Source: Muribaculaceae bacterium (lineage in GTDB: Bacteria > Bacteroidota > Bacteroidia > Bacteroidales > Muribaculaceae). Taken from it: a DNA stretch of 64,000 nt. This document shows, piece after piece, positions 7,623-16,360 of this stretch. Numbering within the stretch: position 1 is the stretch's first letter; the number at the start of each line of letters is the position of its first letter. The stretch lies in assembly GCA_910573745.1 (NCBI GenBank), contig CAJSYI010000002.1:62001-126000 (forward strand). Reading direction: 5' to 3'. Position numbers and translations under genes: made by a program. Under the pieces are notes generated by a model that saw nothing but the letters and a program-made list of their open reading frames with translations, was not told the origin of the DNA and ran no database searches.

Positions 7623-9056
7623 CGCCTCGACCACTATGCCGGGAGCCGACCCGTCGGCGGGTATGCCGTCAAGCGTATAAGCCTCGCCGTCTCCATCGGG
7701 ACATGAAGCATCGGGACTATCGATGCCGGCATGTCCCACCTCCATGGCATCGCTTATCACTGTATGGCTCTTGCCGTCGTGCGTGAAGGTGCATTCCACG
7801 GCCACCGTATTGAAGTTCTCGTAAAGCCAGATGTTGTAGAGTCCGCAGCTTTCGAAAACTATGTCCACACCTTTTTCGCCATCGCATTCACCCCATGCGA
7901 ATACCTCTTTTCTCTCTGAAAGATGGCCGAACACCTCAGGGTCGAACACATATGGCTCGCCGTCGAGCATCAGACGCCAGACAATCCCTTTCGGGTCGAT
8001 GTAATCGCCGTTTTCGTCTACGGGAGGTATGTTGAAGCGCACCACAGTGAAGTCAGGATACTCGGTGTATCCTCTCATCTCAGGCTTGGCAGGAACAGCT
8101 TCCTTCGGCAGATACGGCTTCAGCTCGGGTTCGGCATAACTGTCCACCAGAATCCGGTCTCCGATGGTCTCAAGAACCACGCCAGACGACGCAAGCTCAC
8201 CGGTGGCTGAAGAATAGCTGAACTGCAACGACCTCTCCGGCTCATGGCCGTCAAGGGATCCGAGCGGGTCAACCCGCCCTCCGTACATATAATCGAGGAA
8301 CGCTTCCTTGGCAACCCCCTGATACTGGCCGGAAGCGAATCTGACATAATCACCGTCTCGGCGGCCAACGCACCAGCCGTCAGGCGCATATGTGCCGCAC
8401 AGCCCCTTTACATAGAATGCGTCGCCGTCTTTGACGAGTTCCACAAGACGATACATGTCCTCTCCGAAAAAGGACTGACGGTAATGCAGGCAATACTCCT
8501 CAGGCTGAAGACCGGAGGGAGGGGCGCATACAGCCGCTTCCAGGTCGATGGGACGGAAATAATAACCGTTGTTGGACGCAAGGATGCTGCCGTATTGGTC
8601 TGTGGCAAGAAGCATCTTTCCCTCAGGCAAGACAATGGTCCCGTCGCCCGACACCAAGAATTCGGCATACTCCTCTCCGTCGGGCCACGGCATGTCGCCG
8701 AGCCAGCTGCCGCTCACCACGCTCACATCAAGCTCCGGGCAACCGTCGCCGGCATCCTGATGGTGTATCATCTGACCGCTTTCCACCAGAATTTTGTTTC
8801 CCTGACGTTGTCCTTTGACCCAGGAGCCAAAACCGAAAGCGGTGATGGGATTCCCGAACCATACGTCATCACCGTCAAACACCACAGAGGAAAGGATGCC
8901 GCTGAAGTCGTATGTCTCCCCGCCGTGAATCTGCTGCGTTGTCAGGTCATAAGTTTTTTCTGTGCCGTAAGGCCGGTCTGAAACAATGTCCGATGCGGCG
9001 GCACTGGATGCGGCCAAAACCAAGCCGAGCTGAAACCAGTAAGATAATTTTGCCAT
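7587..9056 (-). CDS. Secreted protein, paralogue of the downstream gene, with degenerate C-terminal tail
   Basis: This 489-residue product has a signal peptide (MAKLSYWFQLGLVLAASSAAA). Its middle shares the GxWVKG, RPIDLEA, PPSGLQPEEY and SGQYQG motifs of the neighbouring 667-residue protein. Residues about 325-440 carry one copy of that protein's module (VPAKPEMRGY, PPVDENGDYIDPKG, PYVFDPEVFGHL). The tail YTLDGIPADGSAPGIVVEARK looks like a sorting-type C-terminal domain, but its last residues (KVLNKKP) are encoded by sequence resembling a MITE end. It is first in the two-gene unit, behind a strong promoter and a candidate operator. Function unknown. Confidence 0.68.
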   Translation of the reverse strand: MAKLSYWFQLGLVLAASSAAASDIVSDRPYGTEKTYDLTTQQIHGGETYDFSGILSSVVFDGDDVWFGNPITAFGFGSWVKGQRQGNKILVESGQMIHHQDAGDGCPELDVSVVSGSWLGDMPWPDGEEYAEFLVSGDGTIVLPEGKMLLATDQYGSILASNNGYYFRPIDLEAAVCAPPSGLQPEEYCLHYRQSFFGEDMYRLVELVKDGDAFYVKGLCGTYAPDGWCVGRRDGDYVRFASGQYQGVAKEAFLDYMYGGRVDPLGSLDGHEPERSLQFSYSSATGELASSGVVLETIGDRILVDSYAEPELKPYLPKEAVPAKPEMRGYTEYPDFTVVRFNIPPVDENGDYIDPKGIVWRLMLDGEPYVFDPEVFGHLSERKEVFAWGECDGEKGVDIVFESCGLYNIWLYENFNTVAVECTFTHDGKSHTVISDAMEVGHAGIDSPDASCPDGDGEAYTLDGIPADGSAPGIVVEARKRLKVLNKKP

Positions 9057-9121
9057 TCTTCCTTATGTATTGATTATCGACATGTCCATACTCCCACTAC
9101 GGTATGGACGCAATTACTGCG

Positions 9122-9153
9122 GCAAAATTAGCTACGATTCAATGTGATGCAAA
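9122..9153 (-). promoter_or_regulatory. Promoter of the secreted-protein pair
   Basis: On the minus strand a TTTG (9153-9150) lies 19-20 nt before TAATTTTGC (9130-9122), an almost perfect Bacteroidota sigma-70 promoter. The leader to the ATG at 9056 is about 58 nt. Confidence 0.75.
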
Positions 9154-9160
9154 ACAGACG

Positions 9161-9196
9161 TGTTACAATACTGACAAAATTGCCGGAATTGTAACA
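9161..9196. promoter_or_regulatory. Inverted repeat upstream of the promoter, candidate AraC-type operator
   Basis: TGTTACAAT (9161-9169) and ATTGTAACA (9188-9196) form a perfect 9-bp inverted repeat with an 18-nt spacer. It lies just upstream of the -33 box, where an activator would bind. The adjacent gene encodes a TPR-AraC regulator whose stop is 25 nt away. Confidence 0.5.
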
Positions 9197-9221
9197 CATT
9201 CTCAATTATAGCATCCGATTC

Positions 9222-10928
9222 TCAGGCATTTTTCCTGAAGACGGACGGCGTCATGCCCGTGCGGGCCTTGAAGAGCTTATAGAATGTGGTCATGGAACTG
9301 AATCCTATGTCACGGCAAATGGCCTTGAGGGGATAATCGGCGCGCGACGTGTCAGAGAGTATCCTCACGGCCGCCTCTATCCGCCAGCTGTTGATGAACT
9401 GCGTGTAGCCAAGGCCGGTGTTGGCATATATGATTTTTGAAAGATACGTGCGGTTGGTGCCCAGCAGCTTCGCCAAAGCCTCGCGGGACATCCCCGGCTC
9501 CAGATACACTTCGTTTTCCTCCATCTCCTTCATCAACGCACGCCACAATCCCTCCGCCATACGGGCATCCGGCGAAGAATGCTTTTCTTTGCCGTCATCT
9601 GCGGCATCGGCCTCTTGCTGCCTAAGCTGCCTGCGAAGATCGTCCCTCTCGGTTATGGCTTCCCGGAACTGCCTCACGATAGTCCTGTAAAGCCCGGTTT
9701 TCTCCCTTATTTCAATTGCAAGAACCGCCGAAAGGAGAAGCACCAGCGCAAGGACTGCACCAAGGATGATGTTGCGTCGGCGTTCGGACTGCAGCTCCAG
9801 ACGACGCATCTCGGCTTCCTGCTCCTTTCGCTCCACCTGCATAGCGGTCGTTATCTGCTTCTGCACGTACTCTTTGCCGGTGTCGGCCTGTTCCTCGATG
9901 CACTTGTTGAGTTTGTCGGAATATCCGTATGCTTCGCGCCATTGGCCGAGAGCGGCGCAGGCGTCCTTCATTATCGAGTAATAATCCGCATCATAGGCGA
10001 TTATGCCGGTCTTGTCGGCCAACGAACGCACCTTGGCCGCATATGCCTTGCATGCAGCGTAGTCCTCGCCTACGAGCTTCGCGCGCGCAAGACCTATGTA
10101 AGCTTCCATTTCCTGGGTGGCACTGCCCACCAGCCCCAAAGCCTTGCGGTAGCTCCCGTATGCCTTCCCGTGGTCCCGCTGCCTAAGGTACACTTCGCCT
10201 CGGAGCATCTCCCCGACTATACGGTCATCGTCATCACAGAAACCCATCGCGTCGGCCTTGTCCAACCAAGAGAGAGCGTCGGCAAACCTCCGCTTCAATA
10301 TGAGCAGTCTGGCTATGTGACGTGCCATGATAGGCATAGCAGGACGCACCTGAAGCTTCCCTGCCTCTTCGAAGCAGCCTATGGCATAATCCAGCATGGT
10401 GGTGTCATTGCGTATTATGGCCGTCTGCACCACATTGCTCTCTATGCGGAAGCGCAGCGGCGGCAACGAGGCTTTCACGGCATACGTCTTGGCCTCATTG
10501 AAATACTTGAGGGCTATCACGAGATTATTCTCGGCCATCACGTAATATATGCCGAGACCGTTGAGCGATATGGCCTGCACGGTGTCGTTGTGTTCCTCCT
10601 CGGCCCACACCCTCGCCTTGTCAAGCATCCGCAGCCCTTCTTCCAGCCTGCCGCGAGCCACATAAAAAGAACCCATATAGGCGTTAGCGAACGAACGGCA
10701 TCTGTCTGAATCAATCCTCTCGCCATACGCCATCAATTGCCGGGACAGCCGCTCGGCCTTATGATAGTCTGCCCGGACCATGCTCTCCTCACACTCCGCA
10801 ATCAGCCGGTCTCCGGAACGCGGCTTTCCCTGACATACTCCGGCACCGGCAAGGCAGATGACGGAAAACGCAAACAACCGACCCAGAATACTGCGGCAGA
10901 CTGAGGCATTATGGAGATGTATGGCCAC
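9222..10928 (-). CDS. Membrane TPR-AraC family transcriptional regulator
   Basis: This 568-residue protein has a signal-anchor-like N-terminus (about 12-32), helical TPR-like repeats (about 40-345), a coiled coil (about 355-385), one transmembrane helix (387-406), a second coiled coil (410-445) and a C-terminal AraC domain (about 475-568). The AraC domain shows LLGTNRTYLSKIIYANTG and the second helix-turn-helix IGFSSMTTFYKLFKARTGMTPS. This design, periplasmic TPRs and a cytoplasmic DNA-binding domain, is frequent in Bacteroidales. It sits immediately upstream of the secreted-protein promoter with its inverted repeat, so regulation of that pair is the natural inference. Confidence 0.85.
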   Translation of the reverse strand: MAIHLHNASVCRSILGRLFAFSVICLAGAGVCQGKPRSGDRLIAECEESMVRADYHKAERLSRQLMAYGERIDSDRCRSFANAYMGSFYVARGRLEEGLRMLDKARVWAEEEHNDTVQAISLNGLGIYYVMAENNLVIALKYFNEAKTYAVKASLPPLRFRIESNVVQTAIIRNDTTMLDYAIGCFEEAGKLQVRPAMPIMARHIARLLILKRRFADALSWLDKADAMGFCDDDDRIVGEMLRGEVYLRQRDHGKAYGSYRKALGLVGSATQEMEAYIGLARAKLVGEDYAACKAYAAKVRSLADKTGIIAYDADYYSIMKDACAALGQWREAYGYSDKLNKCIEEQADTGKEYVQKQITTAMQVERKEQEAEMRRLELQSERRRNIILGAVLALVLLLSAVLAIEIREKTGLYRTIVRQFREAITERDDLRRQLRQQEADAADDGKEKHSSPDARMAEGLWRALMKEMEENEVYLEPGMSREALAKLLGTNRTYLSKIIYANTGLGYTQFINSWRIEAAVRILSDTSRADYPLKAICRDIGFSSMTTFYKLFKARTGMTPSVFRKNA

Positions 10929-10987
10929 AAGAATAAAGTAAATACAAATTACGGCGCAGATGCATATTCCGCCTCGTCAACGGACAA

Positions 10988-11752
10988 TCAACGTATTCCG
11001 CGAAGCCATTCGAGACCGGCCACCGGCCCCGTGCGGTCGAGGAGCGTCGGCACCACAGAGACTATTCCGTGGGCCAGGCACCATTCGTCCGTGTCGGAGG
11101 CTTCCGGCTCCCCGTTCTCGAAACGCCCGGTGAGCCAATAGAATTTGTGGCCGTGGGGGTCGGTGTATTCCTTGTATTCGTCGCTCCAGTTGCCACGGCA
11201 GGCACGCACGACACGCATCTCCTCCGGCTCCGAATCCACATCGGGAACGTTGACATTGAGGCACACGCCTTCAGGCAGGCCGTGCTCGAGCACGCCGCGG
11301 CTTATGCGTTCCACCCACGGGCGGCACGGGCTGAAATCGGCGTCAGGGGAATGGTCGGTAAGCGAAAAACCTATGGACGGAACGCCGAATGCGCATCCTT
11401 CCATGGCCGCACCCATAGTGCCTGAATACACCACGTTGATGGCCGCGTTGGAGCCATGGTTGATTCCCGACACCACCATATCCGGACGGCGGTCAAGAAT
11501 CCTGTGCATGGAGAGCTTGACGCAATCCACCGGAGTGCCGTTGACCTTGAACATCATTGCCCCGGCATGGTCGGCCACACGGACGGCCCTGAGCGGAGAA
11601 TTGACGGTTATGGCCATGGACTGGCCTGAACGCGGAGCGTCAGGGCATACGCACACTATATCGGCCATCGGAGAAAGCCATTCCACAAGCCTGTGCACGC
11701 CTGCGGCCTCGATGCCGTCGTCATTGCTGACGAGAACCAACGGTCTCTTCAT
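10988..11752 (-). CDS. surE: 5'/3'-nucleotidase SurE
   Basis: This 254-residue survival protein SurE is a metal-dependent nucleoside 5'-monophosphate phosphatase of the cytoplasm. The metal-binding motif SNDDG is at 9-13, SGQS at 42-45, SGINHGSN at 95-102 and the YSGTMGAAMEG helix at 109-119. The length fits the family. Its ATG overlaps the stop of the upstream transglycosylase gene by 4 nt (ATGA), placing it last in the parA-parB-DUF5683-transglycosylase run. Confidence 0.95.
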   Translation of the reverse strand: MKRPLVLVSNDDGIEAAGVHRLVEWLSPMADIVCVCPDAPRSGQSMAITVNSPLRAVRVADHAGAMMFKVNGTPVDCVKLSMHRILDRRPDMVVSGINHGSNAAINVVYSGTMGAAMEGCAFGVPSIGFSLTDHSPDADFSPCRPWVERISRGVLEHGLPEGVCLNVNVPDVDSEPEEMRVVRACRGNWSDEYKEYTDPHGHKFYWLTGRFENGEPEASDTDEWCLAHGIVSVVPTLLDRTGPVAGLEWLRGIR

Positions 11753-13464
11753 CTTCTTCTCTTCTTGTTTTTCCTTTTGGAAGCGGTTTTCTTCTTGGAA
11801 GTGCCCTTGGAAGGAATCTTGATGGACTTTCCGGCACGTATGTCGTCGTCCTTCATATTGTTGGCACGCTTGATCTCATCCACGCTCACGCCGTATTTCT
11901 TGGCTATCACGGTCAGGTTCTCGCCGTTCTTGATGGAATGCTGCGTAGGCTTGGCCTCTTTCCTGCCCTTCTTCCCTTTCTTGGAGGAAGACGCCGACTT
12001 GGACTGCCTCTTCGCCTTTGCCGGCGATACCTGCTGGCGCGAAGCCGGAACGGAACTGTCGGCAGACACGGAAGTCTCCGCCTGGGCATCGACGGCGACA
12101 CGCAGCTGCTGGCCCACGCGCACGGAATTGCGGCGCAGGTTGTTCCATCGCTTCACCTCCGCGGGGGTTACGCCGTAAAGAGCCGCGATGGAAGCGAGGG
12201 TCTCTCCGGCTGCCACCTTGTGAGTGGCCGGCCTGCCGGCAGCCGGTGTCTGGCGTGCAGGCATGGCAGGCTCCTCGGCAGGGAGGTTGTCGGCGGCAAG
12301 CGTCTGCCTTACGTCCGCAGCCGACGGATCCGCCATCTCCATTTCCACCGATGATTCGGAAGGCATGTCTCCCGGCTCTACCACGTCGCGCCGCGCATAC
12401 CTCTCAGCCTCGTGCCCCTTGATCTGGTCTTCGCTCACAATGTAGGCATGCACCTGCTGCGAAGGCAGGATGAGCATATATGGCTTTTCCGGCGAGCCGG
12501 GAATCAGGTCGGCCCGGAACTGCGGATTGAGAAGCCTCAGCTCCTCCACAGGTATGTCGAGCACTTCCGAAATCTGGTTGAAATGCACCCTTCCGGCCAC
12601 CCCGACCGTGTCGGTAACGAGCGGCTTGGTCGGAATCACGGGGCTGATGCCGTGTTCAGGGTAATAGTTCATCACGTAGTTGGCCGCTATGAACGCCGGG
12701 ACGTATCCGCGCGTCTCCGGCGAAAGATATTCGTATATGGACCAGAAGTCATGCTTCCCGTCGCCGGCACGGCGCACGGCCTTGTTGACCGCCCCGGGGC
12801 CGCAGTTGTAGGCCGCTATGGCCAGGCTCCAGTCGCCGTAGGTGGAATGCAGGTCTTTGAGATACCTGGCGGCCTTCCTTGAAGACACATAAGGGTCGCG
12901 CCTCTCGTCCACGAGCGAATTGACCTCCATTCCGAGCCCTTTGCCCGTGGCAAGCATGAACTGCCAAAGCCCGGTGGCCCCGTGCTTCGACACGGCATTG
13001 GGGTTCAATGCCGATTCCACCACAGGGAGATACTTAAGCTCAAGCGGAAGGCCGGCCTCTTCCAGAGCCTGCTCGAAGATGGGCATGTAATAGTTGGCCA
13101 GGCCGAGCGTGGCGGCCACCTGGGCGCGTCCGCGCTGCGTGTAGCGGTCTATGTATGTGCGTACGATGCTGTTGAAGGGCATCTCAATCACCGTAGGCAA
13201 CTGCGAAAGCCTCTGCCTGATCTGGTCGTCGGTGGTCTTGACGTCGGAAGACATGTATTTGTCGTCGGTCGCCGTGTAGTTCTTCATGTACCAGCTTTCG
13301 AGAAGCTTCTGAGTGTCTGTCTCGAAGCTTTCCGGAAACACTATGTTGCTGTCGGTGATGCTTTCCTTGACATCAAGCACATTGCCTTTCGGAGCGCGCG
13401 GGGCGCCCGACATGCATATTGCGCAGGCGGCAACGGAAATCGTAAACAGTTTGCGTAAGGTCAT
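11749..13464 (-). CDS. mltD: Membrane-bound lytic murein transglycosylase, MltD-like, with two LysM domains
   Basis: This 571-residue periplasmic enzyme cleaves the glycan strand of peptidoglycan to form 1,6-anhydromuramic acid. After a signal sequence, a goose-lysozyme-type SLT domain (about 130-290) shows catalytic Glu150 in PVVESALNPNAVS, then GATGLWQFM, IAAYNCGPGAV and TRGYVPAFIAA. LysM repeats at about 411-455 and 513-557 bind peptidoglycan. The last 20 residues are Lys/Arg-rich. The gene follows DUF5683 by 13 nt and overlaps surE by 4 nt. A parA-parB-DUF5683-mltD order is, as I recall, common in Bacteroidales. Confidence 0.92.
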   Translation of the reverse strand: MTLRKLFTISVAACAICMSGAPRAPKGNVLDVKESITDSNIVFPESFETDTQKLLESWYMKNYTATDDKYMSSDVKTTDDQIRQRLSQLPTVIEMPFNSIVRTYIDRYTQRGRAQVAATLGLANYYMPIFEQALEEAGLPLELKYLPVVESALNPNAVSKHGATGLWQFMLATGKGLGMEVNSLVDERRDPYVSSRKAARYLKDLHSTYGDWSLAIAAYNCGPGAVNKAVRRAGDGKHDFWSIYEYLSPETRGYVPAFIAANYVMNYYPEHGISPVIPTKPLVTDTVGVAGRVHFNQISEVLDIPVEELRLLNPQFRADLIPGSPEKPYMLILPSQQVHAYIVSEDQIKGHEAERYARRDVVEPGDMPSESSVEMEMADPSAADVRQTLAADNLPAEEPAMPARQTPAAGRPATHKVAAGETLASIAALYGVTPAEVKRWNNLRRNSVRVGQQLRVAVDAQAETSVSADSSVPASRQQVSPAKAKRQSKSASSSKKGKKGRKEAKPTQHSIKNGENLTVIAKKYGVSVDEIKRANNMKDDDIRAGKSIKIPSKGTSKKKTASKRKNKKRRR

Positions 13465-13477
13465 CTTTTCATAACGG

Positions 13478-14272
13478 TTAGAATGTGAAGGCCCAGTTGA
13501 GGCCGAAAGAGGGACTGCGCCGTCCCGGGGAGACCATGACTGCCGGCGCGACGTCCATGGAGAGATTCGGGGATATGTCGAAATGCGCCATGGAGGCGTC
13601 TACGTAGGCATCCACCATGCAAAGCAGGTAAAGGGCCACGATGCAGATGATGCACAGGTCTCGGTTGCGCCTGTAGAAGTTGCGGCGGCTGCGCAGGGTG
13701 GACTGGAGCCATGTCTTGTCGAGCGAGGCTTCATCCGTATTGGGAGGAAAGAAATTCATATATGAATCCGTGGAGGGGTCGTTGTCGAGCAGGTCGCGGT
13801 ATCCCTGGGAATAATCCTGAAGCTGCGAGTTGTTCCACGTAGTGGCGTAGCCCAGACCCATGAAGCCTCCTACGATGATGGGAAGCTTCCAGTAACGCCG
13901 GTTGTATATCTGTCCCAATCCGGGGAAAAGGGCCGAAAGCCAGACGGCACGCTCCGGCTTTGGGTTGAACTTGATCTTGCCGTCGAGTCCGTAGGGCGAC
14001 TTCGGGTCCACGACCACCGTCCTGACCGTGTCGGCCTCCTCTTCAGGAACCCTTACAAGCGCCTCCGCATCCAGACAGGCATCGCGGTCTCCCGCCCCGC
14101 CGGGCATTTCCCGCCCGGGAACGGGAAGCTCCGGCACCGCCGGAGCCTGAGCCATCACGGCCGCCTCGACGGCTTCCGGCGGCACAAGCATCAACACGCA
14201 CAGGAACACGACCACGGCCGCAGAAAGGCGGTCGAGGGCGGCAAAACGGCGGATGCTCCTTTCGCGGGTCAT
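13478..14272 (-). CDS. DUF5683 domain-containing membrane protein
   Basis: This 264-residue protein has an N-terminal hydrophobic segment (about 15-32), a low-complexity acidic linker, and a DUF5683 domain from about 105. Its hallmark is SALFPGLGQIYNRRYWKLPIIVGG, with further hydrophobic segments near 128-150 and 205-222. The domain has no assigned activity. It is conserved between ParB and cell-wall enzymes in Bacteroidota. The start overlaps the parB stop by 4 nt. Confidence 0.88.
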   Translation of the reverse strand: MTRERSIRRFAALDRLSAAVVVFLCVLMLVPPEAVEAAVMAQAPAVPELPVPGREMPGGAGDRDACLDAEALVRVPEEEADTVRTVVVDPKSPYGLDGKIKFNPKPERAVWLSALFPGLGQIYNRRYWKLPIIVGGFMGLGYATTWNNSQLQDYSQGYRDLLDNDPSTDSYMNFFPPNTDEASLDKTWLQSTLRSRRNFYRRNRDLCIICIVALYLLCMVDAYVDASMAHFDISPNLSMDVAPAVMVSPGRRSPSFGLNWAFTF

Positions 14273-15138
14273 TTCAGTTTCTCGAAAAGCTCCACAAGAC
14301 GCTGGAGCTGGTCGTCGTTATCGAAACGGAGGGTTATGCTCCCTTTTCCGGACTCGCTGCGCGAGAACTTGACGGGAGTCGGGAAATAGTTGGAAAGCTC
14401 TCGCTGGAAAGATTCGTAGCCCGAAGCGGCCGAAGCCTTGGGCGCAGACGGCCCGGCGGAATCGCCTTCGGCATACTGCCGGGCAAGCTGCTCCACGCGC
14501 CGCACGCTCAGCCCCTGCTCTATGATGCGGTTGTAGAGCCTGAGCCGCGTCTTCGTGTCGTCCACGGCAAGAAGGGCACGGGCATGCCCCATGTCTATCT
14601 TGCGGTCGCGCAGGCCGAGCTGGATTTCAGCGGGAAGCTTGAGAAGGCGCAGATGGTTGGCTATCGTGGCGCGTTTCTTGCCGAGACGCTCCGAAAGCCT
14701 GTCTTGCGTGAGGCTGTAGGTGTCTATCAGCTTGCGGAACGCGAGCGCGACCTCTATGGCGTTGAGGTCTTCGCGCTGTATGTTCTCGATGAGGGCCATC
14801 TCCGTAACCTCCGAGTCGCTCGCCGTGCGCACGTAGGCCGGCACGGAAAGAAGCCCGGCCATCTTGGCGGCGCGCCAACGGCGTTCGCCGGCTATGATCT
14901 GATAGCTTCCGTCGGGCATCGACCTGAGCGAAAGGGGCTGTATCACCCCCAGCTCGCGTATCGACGCGGCAAGTTCCCCAAGAGCCTCGGCATCGAAGTT
15001 GGTGCGCGGCTGCGAGGGGTTGGGATGAATCAGGGACACCTCAATCTCGTTTATGGCGGACGAGCCTGCGGTCTGCACGTCGCCGACAGAAATCAGCGAG
15101 TCGAGTCCGCGTCCGAGTGCATTGCGTCTTATGGTCAT
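14269..15138 (-). CDS. parB: Chromosome partitioning protein ParB
   Basis: This 289-residue ParB/Spo0J CTPase and parS-binding protein has the N-terminal motif LGRGLDSLI. The ParB nuclease-like fold (about 30-120) contains SQPRTNF, IAGERRWRAAKMAG and the helix MALIENIQREDLNAIE. The helix-turn-helix (about 130-200) includes SERLGKKRATIANHLRLLKLP and GHARALL. The C-terminal dimerisation region is short. It overlaps parA by 4 nt. Confidence 0.96.
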   Translation of the reverse strand: MTIRRNALGRGLDSLISVGDVQTAGSSAINEIEVSLIHPNPSQPRTNFDAEALGELAASIRELGVIQPLSLRSMPDGSYQIIAGERRWRAAKMAGLLSVPAYVRTASDSEVTEMALIENIQREDLNAIEVALAFRKLIDTYSLTQDRLSERLGKKRATIANHLRLLKLPAEIQLGLRDRKIDMGHARALLAVDDTKTRLRLYNRIIEQGLSVRRVEQLARQYAEGDSAGPSAPKASAASGYESFQRELSNYFPTPVKFSRSESGKGSITLRFDNDDQLQRLVELFEKLK

Positions 15139-15926
15139 TGTCTTTTCTCTTCTTTGGTTTTGCGCCGTCCGCGAGCCAGAAGCTCACGGGCAAGCTGCGT
15201 GTATGCGATTGCCCCGCGCGAGTCCGGATCATACAGTATCACGGGCAGGCCGTGGCTCGGCGACTCGGAAAGCTTGATGTTGCGGGGAATCACGGTGCGG
15301 AACACCATGTCGCCGAAATGCCCTTTCAGCTCCTCGTAGATCTGGTTGGCAAGGCGCAGGCGGGCATCGTACATAGTCAGCAGGAACCCCTCGATCTCAA
15401 GCGAAGGACGGAGACGGCTTTTTATGATGCGTATGGTGTTGAGGAGCTGGGATATGCCTTCAAGGGCGAAATACTCCGACTGAACAGGGATTATCACCGA
15501 GTCGGACGCCGTGAGCGCGTTGACGGTGATGATTCCCAACGACGGGGAGCAGTCAATCAGGATGAAATCATACTTGTCGCGCAGCGGGGCAAGCACCCCG
15601 GCCATCGCCTTTTCGCGGTCGCGGCGGCTCATAAGCTCAAGCTCGGCCCCCACCAGGTCGATGCGTGAGCCTATCATGTCCAATCCCCCGATGCAGGTGT
15701 GCTGGATGGACGCATCGGCTGGATAGCCGTCCACGAGGCATTCGTAGATCGACGGATGGTCGCCGCGCGGGTCGAGACCCATACCGGAAGTGGCGTTGGC
15801 CTGCGGGTCGGCATCGACAAGCAGCACCTTCTTGCCGTCTACGGCAAGGCATGAGCCGAGGTTGAACGAAGTGGTGGTCTTGCCGACCCCGCCTTTCTGA
15901 TTGGCTATGGCTATGATTTTACCCAT
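15135..15926 (-). CDS. parA: Chromosome partitioning ATPase ParA/Soj
   Basis: This 263-residue ParA-family ATPase works with ParB to segregate the origin region. The start at 15926 gives MGKIIAIANQKGGVGKTTT, with the deviant Walker A at residues 10-18; an upstream in-frame start at 15953 would add a nine-residue tail unlike the family. Further motifs are DADPQANATSG, IDCSPSLGIITVNAL and VIPVQSEYFALEG. It is first in a run of five co-directional genes, four of which overlap or nearly overlap. Confidence 0.96.
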   Translation of the reverse strand: MGKIIAIANQKGGVGKTTTSFNLGSCLAVDGKKVLLVDADPQANATSGMGLDPRGDHPSIYECLVDGYPADASIQHTCIGGLDMIGSRIDLVGAELELMSRRDREKAMAGVLAPLRDKYDFILIDCSPSLGIITVNALTASDSVIIPVQSEYFALEGISQLLNTIRIIKSRLRPSLEIEGFLLTMYDARLRLANQIYEELKGHFGDMVFRTVIPRNIKLSESPSHGLPVILYDPDSRGAIAYTQLARELLARGRRKTKEEKRQ

Positions 15927-15976
15927 ATTGAAGCGTTGACGAGGCGCGCACACCGCGCCTCAGTGGATTTCAGGCC

Positions 15977-15985
15977 GCAAAGTAA
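15977..15985 (-). promoter_or_regulatory. -7 box upstream of parA
   Basis: TTACTTTGC on the minus strand, about 50 nt before the parA ATG, is a one-mismatch -7 element. An A/T-rich stretch with TTGTG lies upstream at a plausible -33 position. Confidence 0.5.
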
Positions 15986-16044
15986 CTGGTTTTTGGCGAG
16001 AATTCACAATTTTTTCTCTTAAAGTCTCTTAATTTGTCGATAAC

Positions 16045-16360
16045 TTAGAGGCTGTTTAAAAATGCTTGTTGACGCAGAGCCGGAAGATTTGTGATGGATT
16101 TATCCCTTCAGCGAAGGAGCATAGCGGGCTATGAGACTGAGCCGAAGGGATAAAGACGCGCAAAGATTCCGGAATGGCGGCAGGCATTACCACAAAGCCT
16201 CTTTAAAAGAATTTGATGTTTCAGTCTGAATGGTGTCTTTTCCGTTAATCCGCACTTTAATCGTCGGTCACATATCCCGATATGCTCCCTCCTCATAAAG
16301 TGCGCCTTAACAAAAAATCCACCACTCTGCGTTTAACAATGATTTTTAAACAGCCTCTTA
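16045..16360. mobile_element. MITE-like element, IS5-type ends, 3-bp TTA target duplication
   Basis: GAGGCTGTTTAAAAAT at 16048-16063 is repeated as its exact inverse at 16342-16357, enclosing about 310 bp without a transposase. The sequence on both outer sides is TTA (16045-16047 and 16358-16360), as expected for the TNA target duplications of IS5-related elements. The interior has a strong hairpin region around 16110-16155 with the palindrome CATAGCGGGCTATG. The right end lies inside the MATE gene and supplies its last codons and stop. A related element is at 33779-34060. Confidence 0.75.
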
